From positions 4,774,001-4,838,000 of the forward strand of contig NZ_JACBZH010000001.1 of NCBI RefSeq assembly GCF_013407855.1: DNA of 64,000 bases. The letters are read 5' to 3'. The notes under the pieces were generated by a model. The model did not search any database, had not been told where the DNA came from, and worked only from the letters and a program-made list of their open reading frames with translations. Each line of letters starts with the position of its first letter. Positions within the stretch are counted from its first letter, which is position 1. This stretch comes from Actinopolymorpha rutila (GTDB taxonomy: Bacteria; Actinomycetota; Actinomycetes; Propionibacteriales; Actinopolymorphaceae). Both the position numbers and the translations under genes were made by a program. Below, piece by piece: positions 1 through 8,374 of the stretch.

Positions 1-35
1 GGTGAGTTCAGGTGATGCGGCCTGTCGTGCAGGCT

Positions 36-93
36 TGCTTGGTGCGGCCTCGTTGGCGTGGTCCTGCTTGGTGCGGCCTCGTTGGCGCGGTCC
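36..93. repeat. two tandem copies of a 29-bp unit
   Basis: Two adjacent 29-bp units (36-64 and 65-93) differ at one base. They lie just beyond the stop codon of the small minus-strand gene that ends at 118. No gene is evident in bases 1-117; the short frames there look like chance frames of GC-rich DNA. Confidence 0.7.
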
Positions 94-117
94 GGACGAG
101 CCCTGGTTCGCAGGGGG

Positions 118-507
118 TCAGGCGGGGTGGTCCCAGACGATGCGGCGGCCGGCCCCGACGCCGCTCACCCGAGGCGGCCCGGGCGCACGGTGTCTGCCGC
201 CGCGTTCGCGCTGGTGACGCCACAGGCGTCCGAACGGCGACAACCAGGAACTGGCCCAGGCGGCCTCGGCACAGGTCCACTCCTGGGCGCAGTAGAGGCA
301 ACGCGGTCCGTCCACCCGGCGGGAACCCACCAGGCGGAGCTTCGTCCATGTCTGGTCGGGTTGGTGCAGCAACAGCAGGTACCTGGCCTGGGCGTCGAGG
401 AGTTCCTTCGACCATTCCACCCATCCGTAGCCGGGTACGAAAACCGGTGCCTCGCTCCGTTGCGCGGACACCGCCGTCGACGCCACGAATGACGTCGCCA
501 TCGACAT
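118..507 (-). CDS. small hypothetical protein with C-x2-C-x4-W-x-C motif
   Basis: This 129-residue protein has no family I can name. The ATG at 507 follows a clear GGGAGG ribosome binding site, which decides the start. The central part carries RCLYCAQEWTC followed by AAWA. That pattern is shared with the small protein at 12987-13277 (RCVVCAERWIC then VVWA), so the two look like distant paralogues. The closely spaced cysteines could bind a metal ion or be redox-active. The C-terminus is rich in Arg and Gly and looks unstructured. There is no signal peptide or membrane segment. A role for the protein is unknown. Confidence 0.6.
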   Translation of the reverse strand: MSMATSFVASTAVSAQRSEAPVFVPGYGWVEWSKELLDAQARYLLLLHQPDQTWTKLRLVGSRRVDGPRCLYCAQEWTCAEAAWASSWLSPFGRLWRHQRERGGRHRAPGPPRVSGVGAGRRIVWDHPA

Positions 508-993
508 CGACCTCCCTCTTCTGCTCCTTCGCAGCGGGTCTGCGTGGACCCGCTGCGTGTCGATGGATCGTGGAGGCGGCCCGCCCGGCCCGGGCAACCA
601 CCTGCCATCTCGGTTCGTGCTGGAGATCGTACGGACTGTCACGTCTCGGTGACAGCAACTCTGCAGATTTTCTGTGCAAATTTTCCCTCTCATGATCGCT
701 TTCCAATGAACGGCGGACCGGCGGTCGAGAGGGCGCACCGACCTGCGGGAACGATCTGCGCGCCCCACCCGTACGCACGGCAACAACCGGTGACCGGCAG
801 CGTGGCGGTGCCGCGGGAGCGGGTGGTGGGTGGTGCGCGATCCCGCCGGGACGGCTACCGTCAGGGCGCCGCGCCCCACGGCGGGAGCGGCGGGCCGGAG
901 CCGGGCGCACCTGCCGACCAGTGGGCCGCCAGTGCTCCAGCCCCGCGCGCCCGCGTGCACCCACGGGCACGCTGCCGGCCGACGCACACGCTC
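508..993. other. intergenic region between divergent genes
   Basis: About 490 bp separate the minus-strand small gene from the plus-strand polymer operon. The part around 636-700 is visibly less GC-rich than its surroundings and probably holds the promoter of the minus-strand gene. It contains the inverted repeat listed at 636-655. The rest, to about 990, is GC-rich with no supported gene. Confidence 0.5.
636..655. promoter_or_regulatory. candidate operator, 7-bp inverted repeat
   Basis: CTGTCAC and GTGACAG form perfect 7-bp arms around a 6-bp spacer. The site lies about 130 bp upstream of the small minus-strand gene, just before an AT-richer stretch. The arrangement suits a dimeric repressor or activator site, but no regulator is identified. 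Confidence 0.4.
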
Positions 994-999
994 TAGGAT
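994..999 (+). promoter_or_regulatory. -10 box (TAGGAT) of the polymer operon
   Basis: TAGGAT matches the actinobacterial TANNNT -10 consensus. It overlaps the ATG at 998, which argues that translation begins at the downstream GTG at 1022, after a short leader. Confidence 0.4.
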
Positions 1000-1021
1000 G
1001 AGCCGACTCCACCAGACAGGG

Positions 1022-2944
1022 GTGATCCCGCTGCCGACCGCGTTCCTCGTCGGACCCGTCGTCTCCGCCGGACCGGGGCCCCTACCCGTCGCCCGCCAGC
1101 TGCGTGCGCTGGGTTACGACGTGGTCGAGGTGGACGCGCTCGCGCATCTGCCGGCAGCGGTCGCCTCGGCGCCACCCGGACGGGTCGCCCTCGTCGACGG
1201 CCGGTTCGTGGGCCACCTGCACGCACTGCGACGAGCCGTGTGCGACTCGCGGCCGGAAGCGATCGCCGGGCCCGGAACCCTCGCCGTGGCACCCTCGGCC
1301 CGGCCCCACCTGCTCGACGCCCTGACCGCCGTCACCGCGGCGACCGCCCCCACGGCGACGGCGGCACCGCGTACCGACTCCCCGTCCGTGAAGTCCCCGA
1401 GGCTCTCGAAGTCCTCGCCCCCGGACGAGTCGGCCGTGGACATCGAGTCGGCCGTGGACATCGGCCGGGTCGCCGACGCGCTCTCCGAAAGCGTCACCGT
1501 GGCCAGGACCGACCCGGCCCCGCTGGTGGCCGGCATCGCCGAGTCCCCGCAGGAGCGGGCGGCGCTGGAGGCCCGGGCCCGCGCTGTCGACGAGGAGGCG
1601 TACCGGCTGAAGAGCGCGGTCAAGGCCGAGGACACCGCGTTCACCACGTTCTTCGTCCGCAGCTACTCCGGGTACGCCGCCCGGTGGTTCGCCCGGCTCG
1701 GGCTCGGGCCCAACCACGTCACGATCCTGTCGCTGATCGTCGCCCTCGGCGCCGCGGCGACGGTCGCCACCGGCACCCGGTCCGGCTACGTGCTGGGCGC
1801 ACTGCTGTTCCACGCGGCGTTCTCGCTGGACTGCATCGACGGCGATCTTGCCCGCTACACCGTCTCGTTCAGCAAGCTCGGCGCCCGGATGGACCTCACT
1901 TTCGACCGGGTGAAGGAGTACGCCCTGTTCGCCGGGCTGGCGTTCGGGGCCACCCGCGACGGCGACCCACACATCTGGTGGCTGGCCGCGGCCGCGATGG
2001 CGTTCCAGACCGTCCGGCACCAGATGCACGCGGCGTACGAGGAGGTCAGCGCGGGACCCGCCGAGGACGCGCCGGCGCTGGCCGACCAGGTGCAGGCGCG
2101 CATCGGCGGAAGCCGGTGGAAGGTCTGGCTGCGCCGCGCGATCGTCCTTCCCCAGGGCGAGCGGTCGGCGCTGATCTGCCTGCTGGTCGCGTTCACCAAC
2201 CCGCGGGTGGTGTTCGTGGTGCTGCTCGCGGTGGGCGTGATCGCCGCGGCGTACGCCTTCCTCGGCCGGATCCTGCGCAGCCTGCGGCGGGTCCGCCGGC
2301 CCTGGTCGAAGTCGGCCGGGCTGTCCCTGGGCGCGCTGGTCGACGTCGGGCCGGTCGGCTGGATCGTGCACTCCTCCCTGCCCGGTCGCTCACTGCCAGC
2401 ACCCCTGACCGCGCTCGTCGCCCTGTTGGCGCTGGTGTTCTCCCTGGCGGTGATCCCGGCGGTCGGCGTGGGCTGGGTGCTGCTCGGCGTACTGTGGTAC
2501 GTCCTGATCGTGGGGTTCGCCAGCCGGCAGCCGCTCAACGGCTGGGCCGACTGGGTGCTTCCGCCGACGTTCCGCGCCGCGGAGTACTCCCTGGCCATCG
2601 TCCTCACCGCCGCGCTCGCCCCGGCCGCGCTGCCGGCGGCGTTCGGCTACGTCGCGGCGTGCGCCTTCCACCACTACGACACCATCTACCGCCTGAGCGA
2701 GGACGGCACGCATCCCCGCCGCTGGCTCACCATCGCCACCGGCGGGCACGACGGCCGGATGCTGGTCCTCGCGCTGCTCGCCCTGGGCGGGGCGACGGTG
2801 TTCAGTGTGGGGCTGACCGTCCTCGCGATCGCGCTCGCGGTGGTGTTCGTCGCCGAGAGCGTCACCGCCACGGCGGCGCGGATCCGAGACCGTGACGCGA
2901 CCGGGGTCCCGGCCGCCCGAGCCACCGCTGGAGCCACCCGATGA
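1022..2944 (+). CDS. membrane CDP-alcohol phosphatidyltransferase with extra N- and C-terminal domains
   Basis: This is a 640-residue protein if it starts at GTG 1022; an ATG at 998 is in frame but overlaps the likely -10 box. Residues 1 to about 110 form an uncharacterised alpha/beta region, followed by a Ser/Thr/Ala-rich linker. A CDP-alcohol phosphatidyltransferase domain begins near residue 200. Its full signature is present: D270xxD273G, AR, G287xxxD291xxxD295. These residues bind metal and CDP and transfer an alcohol-phosphate between CDP and an acceptor alcohol. The C-terminal ~250 residues hold further membrane segments and resemble the DUF5941 extension seen on such proteins. The stop overlaps the next start (ATGA), so translation is probably coupled. 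It is first in a seven-gene operon. The substrate is not known. Confidence 0.8.
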   Translation: MIPLPTAFLVGPVVSAGPGPLPVARQLRALGYDVVEVDALAHLPAAVASAPPGRVALVDGRFVGHLHALRRAVCDSRPEAIAGPGTLAVAPSARPHLLDALTAVTAATAPTATAAPRTDSPSVKSPRLSKSSPPDESAVDIESAVDIGRVADALSESVTVARTDPAPLVAGIAESPQERAALEARARAVDEEAYRLKSAVKAEDTAFTTFFVRSYSGYAARWFARLGLGPNHVTILSLIVALGAAATVATGTRSGYVLGALLFHAAFSLDCIDGDLARYTVSFSKLGARMDLTFDRVKEYALFAGLAFGATRDGDPHIWWLAAAAMAFQTVRHQMHAAYEEVSAGPAEDAPALADQVQARIGGSRWKVWLRRAIVLPQGERSALICLLVAFTNPRVVFVVLLAVGVIAAAYAFLGRILRSLRRVRRPWSKSAGLSLGALVDVGPVGWIVHSSLPGRSLPAPLTALVALLALVFSLAVIPAVGVGWVLLGVLWYVLIVGFASRQPLNGWADWVLPPTFRAAEYSLAIVLTAALAPAALPAAFGYVAACAFHHYDTIYRLSEDGTHPRRWLTIATGGHDGRMLVLALLALGGATVFSVGLTVLAIALAVVFVAESVTATAARIRDRDATGVPAARATAGATR

Positions 2945-3780
2945 TCGGCCTGGTCCTCGCCGCCGGCACCGGCCGGCGACTGCGTCCGTACACCGACACC
3001 CTTCCCAAGGCCCTGGTGCCGCTGGCGGGTGAGCACCGGCCGGAGGCCGGCTACCCGCTCACTCCGCTGGACACGATCCTCGCCAACTTCGCCCGCGTCG
3101 GGGTGACCGACGTGGCGGTGGTGGTCGGCTACGCCGCGCAGGCCGTCCACGAGCGCCGGGAGCATCTCGAACGCACCCACGGCGTGACGCTGGACCTCAT
3201 CCACAACGACCGGGCCACCACCTGGAACAACTGCTACTCCCTGTGGTGCGCGCGCCACCTCTTCCCGCAGGGCTGCCTGCTCGCCAACGGGGACACGGTG
3301 CACCCGGTCCAGGTCGAACACGCCCTGCTCGCGGCGGCGAGCTCGGTCGGGAGCGGAGCTACCGGTGGCGCCCCCGACCTGCTGCTCGCCCTGGACACGG
3401 TGAAGCCGCTGGCCGAGGAGGAGATGAAGGTGATCTGGTCGCCCGACCGCGGCGTCACCCGGATCACCAAGGAACTCGACCCGGCATCGGCGACCGGCGA
3501 GTACATCGGGGTGAGCCTGATCGGGCCGGGCGCGGCCGAGCCGCTCACCGCCGCGCTCGAGGAGACGTGGCGCAAGGACCCGACCCTCTACTACGAGGAC
3601 GGCTACCAGGCGGCCGTCGACGCGGGCTTCCGGGTCGACGTCGCCCCGATCGGCGACCTGCCGTGGGTCGAGATCGACGACCACGCCGACCTGGCCCGGT
3701 CGGCGGGGGTGCTCGCGGCCATCGCCGAAACCACCGTCGACACCATCGACACCACGGCCGAGCCCGGGCTGGAGCGGTAG
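2941..3780 (+). CDS. CTP:alcohol-phosphate nucleotidyltransferase (NTP_transferase family)
   Basis: This 279-residue cytosolic enzyme begins with the nucleotide-binding loop LVLAAGTGRRL and PKALVPL, which define sugar-1-phosphate and alcohol-phosphate nucleotidyltransferases. The NNCYSLWCA motif and the later NGD resemble the cytidylyltransferases that activate inositol-1-phosphate, phosphocholine or glycerol-phosphate, more than glucose-1-phosphate enzymes. The likely product is a CDP-alcohol that feeds the two CDP-alcohol phosphatidyltransferases encoded on either side. The start overlaps the preceding stop (ATGA). Its stop TAG shares its last base with the next gene's GTG. The family is clear; the alcohol is inferred from context. 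Confidence 0.82.
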   Translation: MIGLVLAAGTGRRLRPYTDTLPKALVPLAGEHRPEAGYPLTPLDTILANFARVGVTDVAVVVGYAAQAVHERREHLERTHGVTLDLIHNDRATTWNNCYSLWCARHLFPQGCLLANGDTVHPVQVEHALLAAASSVGSGATGGAPDLLLALDTVKPLAEEEMKVIWSPDRGVTRITKELDPASATGEYIGVSLIGPGAAEPLTAALEETWRKDPTLYYEDGYQAAVDAGFRVDVAPIGDLPWVEIDDHADLARSAGVLAAIAETTVDTIDTTAEPGLER

Positions 3781-4862
3781 TGCCCCTGCTCGCCCGGATG
3801 ATCCCCACGCCGGTCGTCGTCGACGTACGCCGGGGCGCCATCGCCGACCTCGCCGGTCTGCTCGCCGACCAGCGCATCTCGGCGGCGGGCCGGGTGGCCA
3901 TCGCCGTCGGCCCGCGCTCGGGTGAGGCGCTGGCCGCCCAGGTCCGCCCGTACCTCAGCGAGGCCGAGTTCTTCCCCGTCGCCGACGGCACCGTCGACGC
4001 CGCGCTGGACCTCGCCTCCCGGGTCCGCGGCGGGTCCTACGACGCGATCGTCGGGATCGGCGGCGGCAAGGTGCTGGACGCCACGAAGTTCGCCGCGACC
4101 CGGGTCGGCCTGCCCATGGTCGCGGTGGCGACCAACCTCGCCCACGACGGCATCGGCTCGCCGGTCAGCATCCTGGACAACGACGCCGGGCGCGGCTCCT
4201 ACGGCGTGGCCGCGCCGCTGGCGGTGGTGGTGGACCTGGACGTCGTACGCCGGGCACCGGCGCGCTCGGTCCGGGCCGGGATCGGCGAGGTGGCCTCCAA
4301 CCTGTCCGCGATCGCCGACTGGGAGCTCGCCCAGGAGGTGCACGGCGAGCCGCTGGACGGGCTGGCGGTGGCGCTGGCCCGTACGTCCGCCGAGGCGGTC
4401 CTGCACCACCCCGGCACGCTGACCGACGACGACTTCCTCCGCGTCCTGGCCGAGGGCCTGGTGCTGTCCGGCGTGGCGATGGTGGTCGCGGGGTCCACCC
4501 GGCCCTGCAGCGGGGCCTGCCACGAGATCTCCCACGCCATCGACCTGCTCTTTCCGGACCGCTCGGGCGCGCACGGTGAGCAGGTCGGCGTCGGCGCGGC
4601 CTTCGCGTCCACCCTGTGGGACGATCCCGACGGCCGGGCCCGGGGCGAGCTGATCACCCGGTGCCTGGTGCGGCACGGCCTGCCGGTCGACCCGGCCGGG
4701 CTGGGCTTCACCTGGGAGGAGTTCACCGCGGCGGTGGCCCGGGCGCCGGAGACCCGCCCAGGTAGGTTCACCATCCTGGAACACCGCGACCTCGACCAAG
4801 CAGGGGTGGCGGCCGCCGTGCGGGAGTTCGCCCGGCAACTGCGCGAAAGCCGCGAAGGTTGA
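3780..4862 (+). CDS. glycerol-1-phosphate dehydrogenase family (Fe/Zn-ADH type, EgsA/AraM-like)
   Basis: This 360-residue enzyme belongs to the family that reduces dihydroxyacetone phosphate to sn-glycerol-1-phosphate, the archaeal lipid stereoisomer. NAD binding is shown by GIGGGKVLDATK (residues 92-103). The family pocket appears as TNLAHDGIGSP. Metal ligands would be H248 in CSGACHEISH and H265 in HGEQVG. At the usual aspartate position (GD) the sequence reads IGEVASN with E170, a conservative but notable change. The start is GTG 3780, overlapping the previous TAG, with GGAG six bases upstream. ATG 3798 is an alternative. Context suggests it supplies the alcohol-phosphate that the cytidylyltransferase activates. 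Confidence 0.8.
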   Translation: MPLLARMIPTPVVVDVRRGAIADLAGLLADQRISAAGRVAIAVGPRSGEALAAQVRPYLSEAEFFPVADGTVDAALDLASRVRGGSYDAIVGIGGGKVLDATKFAATRVGLPMVAVATNLAHDGIGSPVSILDNDAGRGSYGVAAPLAVVVDLDVVRRAPARSVRAGIGEVASNLSAIADWELAQEVHGEPLDGLAVALARTSAEAVLHHPGTLTDDDFLRVLAEGLVLSGVAMVVAGSTRPCSGACHEISHAIDLLFPDRSGAHGEQVGVGAAFASTLWDDPDGRARGELITRCLVRHGLPVDPAGLGFTWEEFTAAVARAPETRPGRFTILEHRDLDQAGVAAAVREFARQLRESREG

Positions 4863-4878
4863 GGAGAGCGACGTACCC

Positions 4879-5646
4879 ATGACCAGCCTGCCGACGATCG
4901 CCGAGCTGCGCGCCAAGGCGCAACCGCCGGGCCTGCTCGAACGCCGCAGCGGCGAGCACTGGGCCGGCCGGCTCTACATGCGCCGGATCTCGCTGTACGC
5001 CACCCGCGGGTTCCTCGCCACCGACCTGTCCCCCAACCAGCTCACCGGCCTGATGATCGTGGCCGGCATCGCGGCCGGCTTCGCGCTGCTGATCCCCGGC
5101 CTGGCGGGCGCGATCCTCGCGGCATTGCTGGTGCAGCTGTACCTCCTGCTCGACTGCAGCGACGGCGAGGTCGCCCGCTACACCGGGCGCACCAGCACCA
5201 CTGGCGTCTACCTCGACCGGGTGGGCCACTACATGTGCGAGGCGGCGCTCCTCGTCGGGCTGGGCTTCCGGGCGGCGCAGGTGCACCCCACCGGGTACGC
5301 CGTACTCGGCCTGGTGGCTGCCCTCGGCGCGGTCCTGATCAAGGCCGAGACCGACCTCGTCGACATCGCCCGCGCCCGCAGGGGCCAGGAGACGGTGACC
5401 GAGGAGGCCGTGGAGCCACGCGGGTCGGCGCTGGCCAAGGCCCGGCGGGTGGCCCTCGTCCTCAAGTTCTACCGGCTGATCCTGGCCATCGAGCTGTCCC
5501 TGGTGATCGTGGTGGCCGCGATCGTCGACGTCGTGCTCGGCAACCTCCTCGCCACCCATGTGCTCACGGTGGCGGTCGCGGTGATCGCGGGCGTCCAGGT
5601 GGTGCTGCACCTGGTGAGCATCCTGGTGTCCCGGCGGCTCGCGTGA
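4879..5646 (+). CDS. CDP-alcohol phosphatidyltransferase, compact form
   Basis: This 255-residue integral membrane enzyme has about six hydrophobic segments. Its signature runs D92xxD95G, AR, then G109xxxD113 as expected, but the fourth acidic position is H117 instead of Asp. That last Asp is usually regarded as the catalytic base, so the chemistry or the subfamily may differ. It is preceded by a GAGGAG ribosome binding site 16 bp after the dehydrogenase stop. Together with the larger transferase at 1022, it suggests two successive transfers of CDP-linked alcohols during polymer or lipid-head assembly. Confidence 0.82.
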   Translation: MTSLPTIAELRAKAQPPGLLERRSGEHWAGRLYMRRISLYATRGFLATDLSPNQLTGLMIVAGIAAGFALLIPGLAGAILAALLVQLYLLLDCSDGEVARYTGRTSTTGVYLDRVGHYMCEAALLVGLGFRAAQVHPTGYAVLGLVAALGAVLIKAETDLVDIARARRGQETVTEEAVEPRGSALAKARRVALVLKFYRLILAIELSLVIVVAAIVDVVLGNLLATHVLTVAVAVIAGVQVVLHLVSILVSRRLA

Positions 5647-6530
5647 GTGACACACCACCGAGCGGCACGCCACTGCGGGTCGCGGCCGTCTTCCTCACCA
5701 TGGGCGACCGTCCGGCCGAACTCGACCGGGCGATCCGCAGCGTCACCGACCAGCTCGGCGATCCGGTGGAGATCGTGGTGGTCGCCAACGGCGTGCCCGC
5801 CCCGGACGTTCCGGACGGGGTCAGGGTCGTGACGTTGCCGACCAACGCGGGCATTCCGGGCGGCCGCAACGCCGGCCTGGCCGCGGCGAATGCCGACGTC
5901 GTGATGTTCGTCGACGACGACGGGTGGCTGCCCCGGCCGACCACGGCCGAGCGGGTGCGCGAACTCTTCGCCGAGGATCCCCGGCTGGGCATCGTGTCGT
6001 TCCGCATCGCCGACCCCGATTCCGGGCTGACTCAACGCCGGCACGTGCCGCGGGTGCGCGTCGGCGACCCGAACGAGTCCTCCGAGGTCACGACGTTCCT
6101 GGGTGGCGCCGCGGCAATCCGGCAGGCGGTCTTCGACGACGTGGGAACGTTCCCGGCGGCGTTCTTCTACGCCCACGAGGAGACCGACCTCGCCTGGCGG
6201 GCGCTGGACGCCGGCTGGCGGATCCGCTACGACGCCGACTGTGTTCTTGCTCACCCCACGACGTCACCGACCCGCCACCCGACGTACTTCCGGCTGAACG
6301 CCCGCAACCGCGTCTGGCTGGCCAAGCGCAACCTCCCCAAACCGGTCGCGGTCGCCTATCTGGGCACCTGGGTGGCACTGACCCTGGCTCGGACGCGTAC
6401 CATCTCGGGGCTGAGCGCCTGGTCGACCGGCTTGCTGGAAGGCCTCCGCACCCCGTGCGGCCGGCGCAAACCGATCGCCTGGCGCACCGTGTGGCGCATG
6501 ACCCGCCTGGGAAGGCCTCCACTGGTATGA
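5643..6530 (+). CDS. family 2 glycosyltransferase
   Basis: This 295-residue GT-A fold enzyme starts at GTG 5643, overlapping the preceding TGA (GTGA). The N-terminus reads VAAVFLTMGDRP and leads to VVVANG, then NAGIPGGRN. The metal-binding triad D91-D92-D93 sits in MFVDDDGW. A later AHEETDLAWRA motif near residue 178 fits the catalytic-base region. It has no clear membrane anchor, apart from a hydrophobic patch near residue 240. In this operon it probably adds sugar to the lipid-linked polymer before export. Donor and acceptor cannot be read from sequence. Confidence 0.85.
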   Translation: MSDTPPSGTPLRVAAVFLTMGDRPAELDRAIRSVTDQLGDPVEIVVVANGVPAPDVPDGVRVVTLPTNAGIPGGRNAGLAAANADVVMFVDDDGWLPRPTTAERVRELFAEDPRLGIVSFRIADPDSGLTQRRHVPRVRVGDPNESSEVTTFLGGAAAIRQAVFDDVGTFPAAFFYAHEETDLAWRALDAGWRIRYDADCVLAHPTTSPTRHPTYFRLNARNRVWLAKRNLPKPVAVAYLGTWVALTLARTRTISGLSAWSTGLLEGLRTPCGRRKPIAWRTVWRMTRLGRPPLV

Positions 6531-6609
6531 CGATCTGGCAGAACCCGGCCGACCGCCGGGCATGTCGTACTCTCGACGGCATGCGTTCGGTGCATTCCGG
6601 GAGGCATCG

Positions 6610-7476
6610 GTGACCACCACCACGACCCCCGCCTCTCCGTCCGAACTCGCGGCCCAGTACGGCCTGGCGCCGAGTTCGGCCCGCCCGCCGCTGGGTGACT
6701 ACATCCGGCAGCTGTGGCAGCGGCGGCACTTCATCACCTCCTTCGCGACCTCGCGGACCGTGACGATGTACTCCGGCGCCCGTCTCGGGCAGCTCTGGCA
6801 GGTCCTCACGCCGCTGATGAACGCCGCGGTCTACTACCTGATCTTCGGCGTGCTGTTCAACACCAAGCACAACATCGACAACTTCACCGCGTTCCTGGTG
6901 ACCGGCGTCTTCGTGATGTCGTACTGCACTCGCTCGGTCACGTCCGGGGCCCGGGCGATCTCCGGCAACCTCGCCATGATCCGGGCGCTGCACTTCCCGC
7001 GGGCGACGCTGCCGTTCTCCTCCACGATCGTCGAGCTGCAGCAGATGCTGGTGTCGATGGTCGTGCTGTGCCTGATCGTGCTGGCCACCGGCGAGCCGCT
7101 CACCTGGTCGTGGCTGCTGGTCGTTCCCGCGCTGGCGCTGCAGACGATGTTCAACGTCGGGCTGAGCCTGGCCATGGCCCGGATCGGTGCCACGATCCCC
7201 GACATCAGCCAGCTGCTGCCGTTCATCACGCGCGTCTGGCTCTATTTCTCCGGCGTGTTCTTCCTGATCCCACAGCGGGTGCACAACCCGCACATGAAAG
7301 AGATCATGATGGCCAACCCGGCGTCGGTCTACATCGAGCTGGTCCGGGACGCGTTCATCGAACGGCACGACGCACCGCACCACGCCTGGCAGCTCGCCGT
7401 CGCCTGGGCGGTCGTCGGGTTCGTGGTCGGGTTCTGGTATTTCTGGGGAGCCGAGGAGAAGTACGGCCGTGGCTGA
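6610..7476 (+). CDS. ABC-2 type polysaccharide/teichoic acid export permease (TagG-like)
   Basis: This 288-residue permease has about six membrane segments, roughly at 64-83, 93-110, 147-160, 166-186, 203-220 and 261-280. The amphipathic N-terminus and YSGARLGQLW motif before the first segment are typical of TagG/Wzm polymer exporters. GTG 6610 is chosen because GGGAGG lies five bases upstream; an ATG at 6562 has no such site. A TACTCT box at 6568-6573 could give an internal promoter. The coding end overlaps the ATPase start by 8 bp, so the two halves are co-translated. It would flip the lipid-linked glycan across the membrane. Confidence 0.85.
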   Translation: MTTTTTPASPSELAAQYGLAPSSARPPLGDYIRQLWQRRHFITSFATSRTVTMYSGARLGQLWQVLTPLMNAAVYYLIFGVLFNTKHNIDNFTAFLVTGVFVMSYCTRSVTSGARAISGNLAMIRALHFPRATLPFSSTIVELQQMLVSMVVLCLIVLATGEPLTWSWLLVVPALALQTMFNVGLSLAMARIGATIPDISQLLPFITRVWLYFSGVFFLIPQRVHNPHMKEIMMANPASVYIELVRDAFIERHDAPHHAWQLAVAWAVVGFVVGFWYFWGAEEKYGRG

Positions 7477-8290
7477 GCACCTGACCGGCGACATGACGGA
7501 CGCACACGGCCGGCCCGTGCGCCGCGAGCCCACCTCGCGGGACGCGGCGCCGACCGTGATCGTCGACGACCTGCACATCACCTACCGCGTCTACGGCGCG
7601 ACCGCGGGCAAGGGCAACGCCCCCGCGGCGTTCAAGCGGATCCTCAACCGTGAGAACTCCCCGGCGCTGCGCGAGGTGAAGGCCATCCGCGGGGTGACGT
7701 TCACCGTGCGCCGCGGTGAGTCCGTCGGGCTGATCGGACGCAACGGTTCCGGCAAGAGCACCCTGCTCCGCGCCATCGCAGGGCTGCTGCCGCCGACGAA
7801 GGGCGCGGTCTTCACCGACGGGCAGCCCACGCTGCTCGGCGTCAACGCTGCCCTGATGACCGGCCTGAGCGGTGAGCGCAACGTCATCCTGGGCTGCCTG
7901 GCCATGGGCCTCACGCCCGAGCAGGCGAGAGAGCGCTACGACGACATCGTGGAGTTCGCGGGCATCGGCGAGTTCATCGACCTGCCGATGCAGACGTACT
8001 CCTCGGGCATGCAGCAGCGGCTGCGGTTCGCGATCGCGGCGGTGAAGAGCCACGATGTGCTGATGATCGACGAGGCGCTGGCCACCGGTGACGCGGAGTT
8101 CCGCAAGCGCAGCGAGGACCGCATCCGCGAGCTGCGCGACGAGGCCGGGTCGGTGTTCCTGGTCAGCCACAGCCTGGACGTCGTGACCGACACCTGCACC
8201 CGGGTCATCTGGCTGGACAAGGGCCAGATCAAGATGGACGGCGACGCGGAGACGGTGGTCAAGGCTTACAGCTCGGCCACCAGCCGCTGA
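7469..8290 (+). CDS. ABC transporter ATP-binding protein (TagH-like)
   Basis: This 273-residue ATPase is the partner of the preceding permease. The Walker A motif GRNGSGKST covers residues 90-98. The signature SSGMQQ starts at 178, Walker B VLMIDE is at 197-202 and the switch histidine is H234. The loop between the N-terminal strands is long (residues 42-70), as in TagH/Wzt transporters that move teichoic acids and O-polysaccharides. It lacks the extra C-terminal carbohydrate-binding domain of some Wzt proteins. The start is GTG 7469, inside the permease end, with GAGGAG upstream. It is the last gene of the operon. Confidence 0.88.
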   Translation: MAEHLTGDMTDAHGRPVRREPTSRDAAPTVIVDDLHITYRVYGATAGKGNAPAAFKRILNRENSPALREVKAIRGVTFTVRRGESVGLIGRNGSGKSTLLRAIAGLLPPTKGAVFTDGQPTLLGVNAALMTGLSGERNVILGCLAMGLTPEQARERYDDIVEFAGIGEFIDLPMQTYSSGMQQRLRFAIAAVKSHDVLMIDEALATGDAEFRKRSEDRIRELRDEAGSVFLVSHSLDVVTDTCTRVIWLDKGQIKMDGDAETVVKAYSSATSR

Positions 8291-8374
8291 CCCCGGCGGC
8301 CCCGGACCAGACCCCGAGCCGGGATACCGCCTTCGTACCCTCTCGGATCCCCTCGAACGGCCCCTCGGAACGCC

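Noticed and set aside
8..1012. Long overlapping minus-strand frames across 8-1012
   Set aside because: They have the Arg/Pro/Gly-rich composition of shadow frames in GC-rich DNA. Only the shorter gene at 118-507 has a ribosome site and plausible composition.
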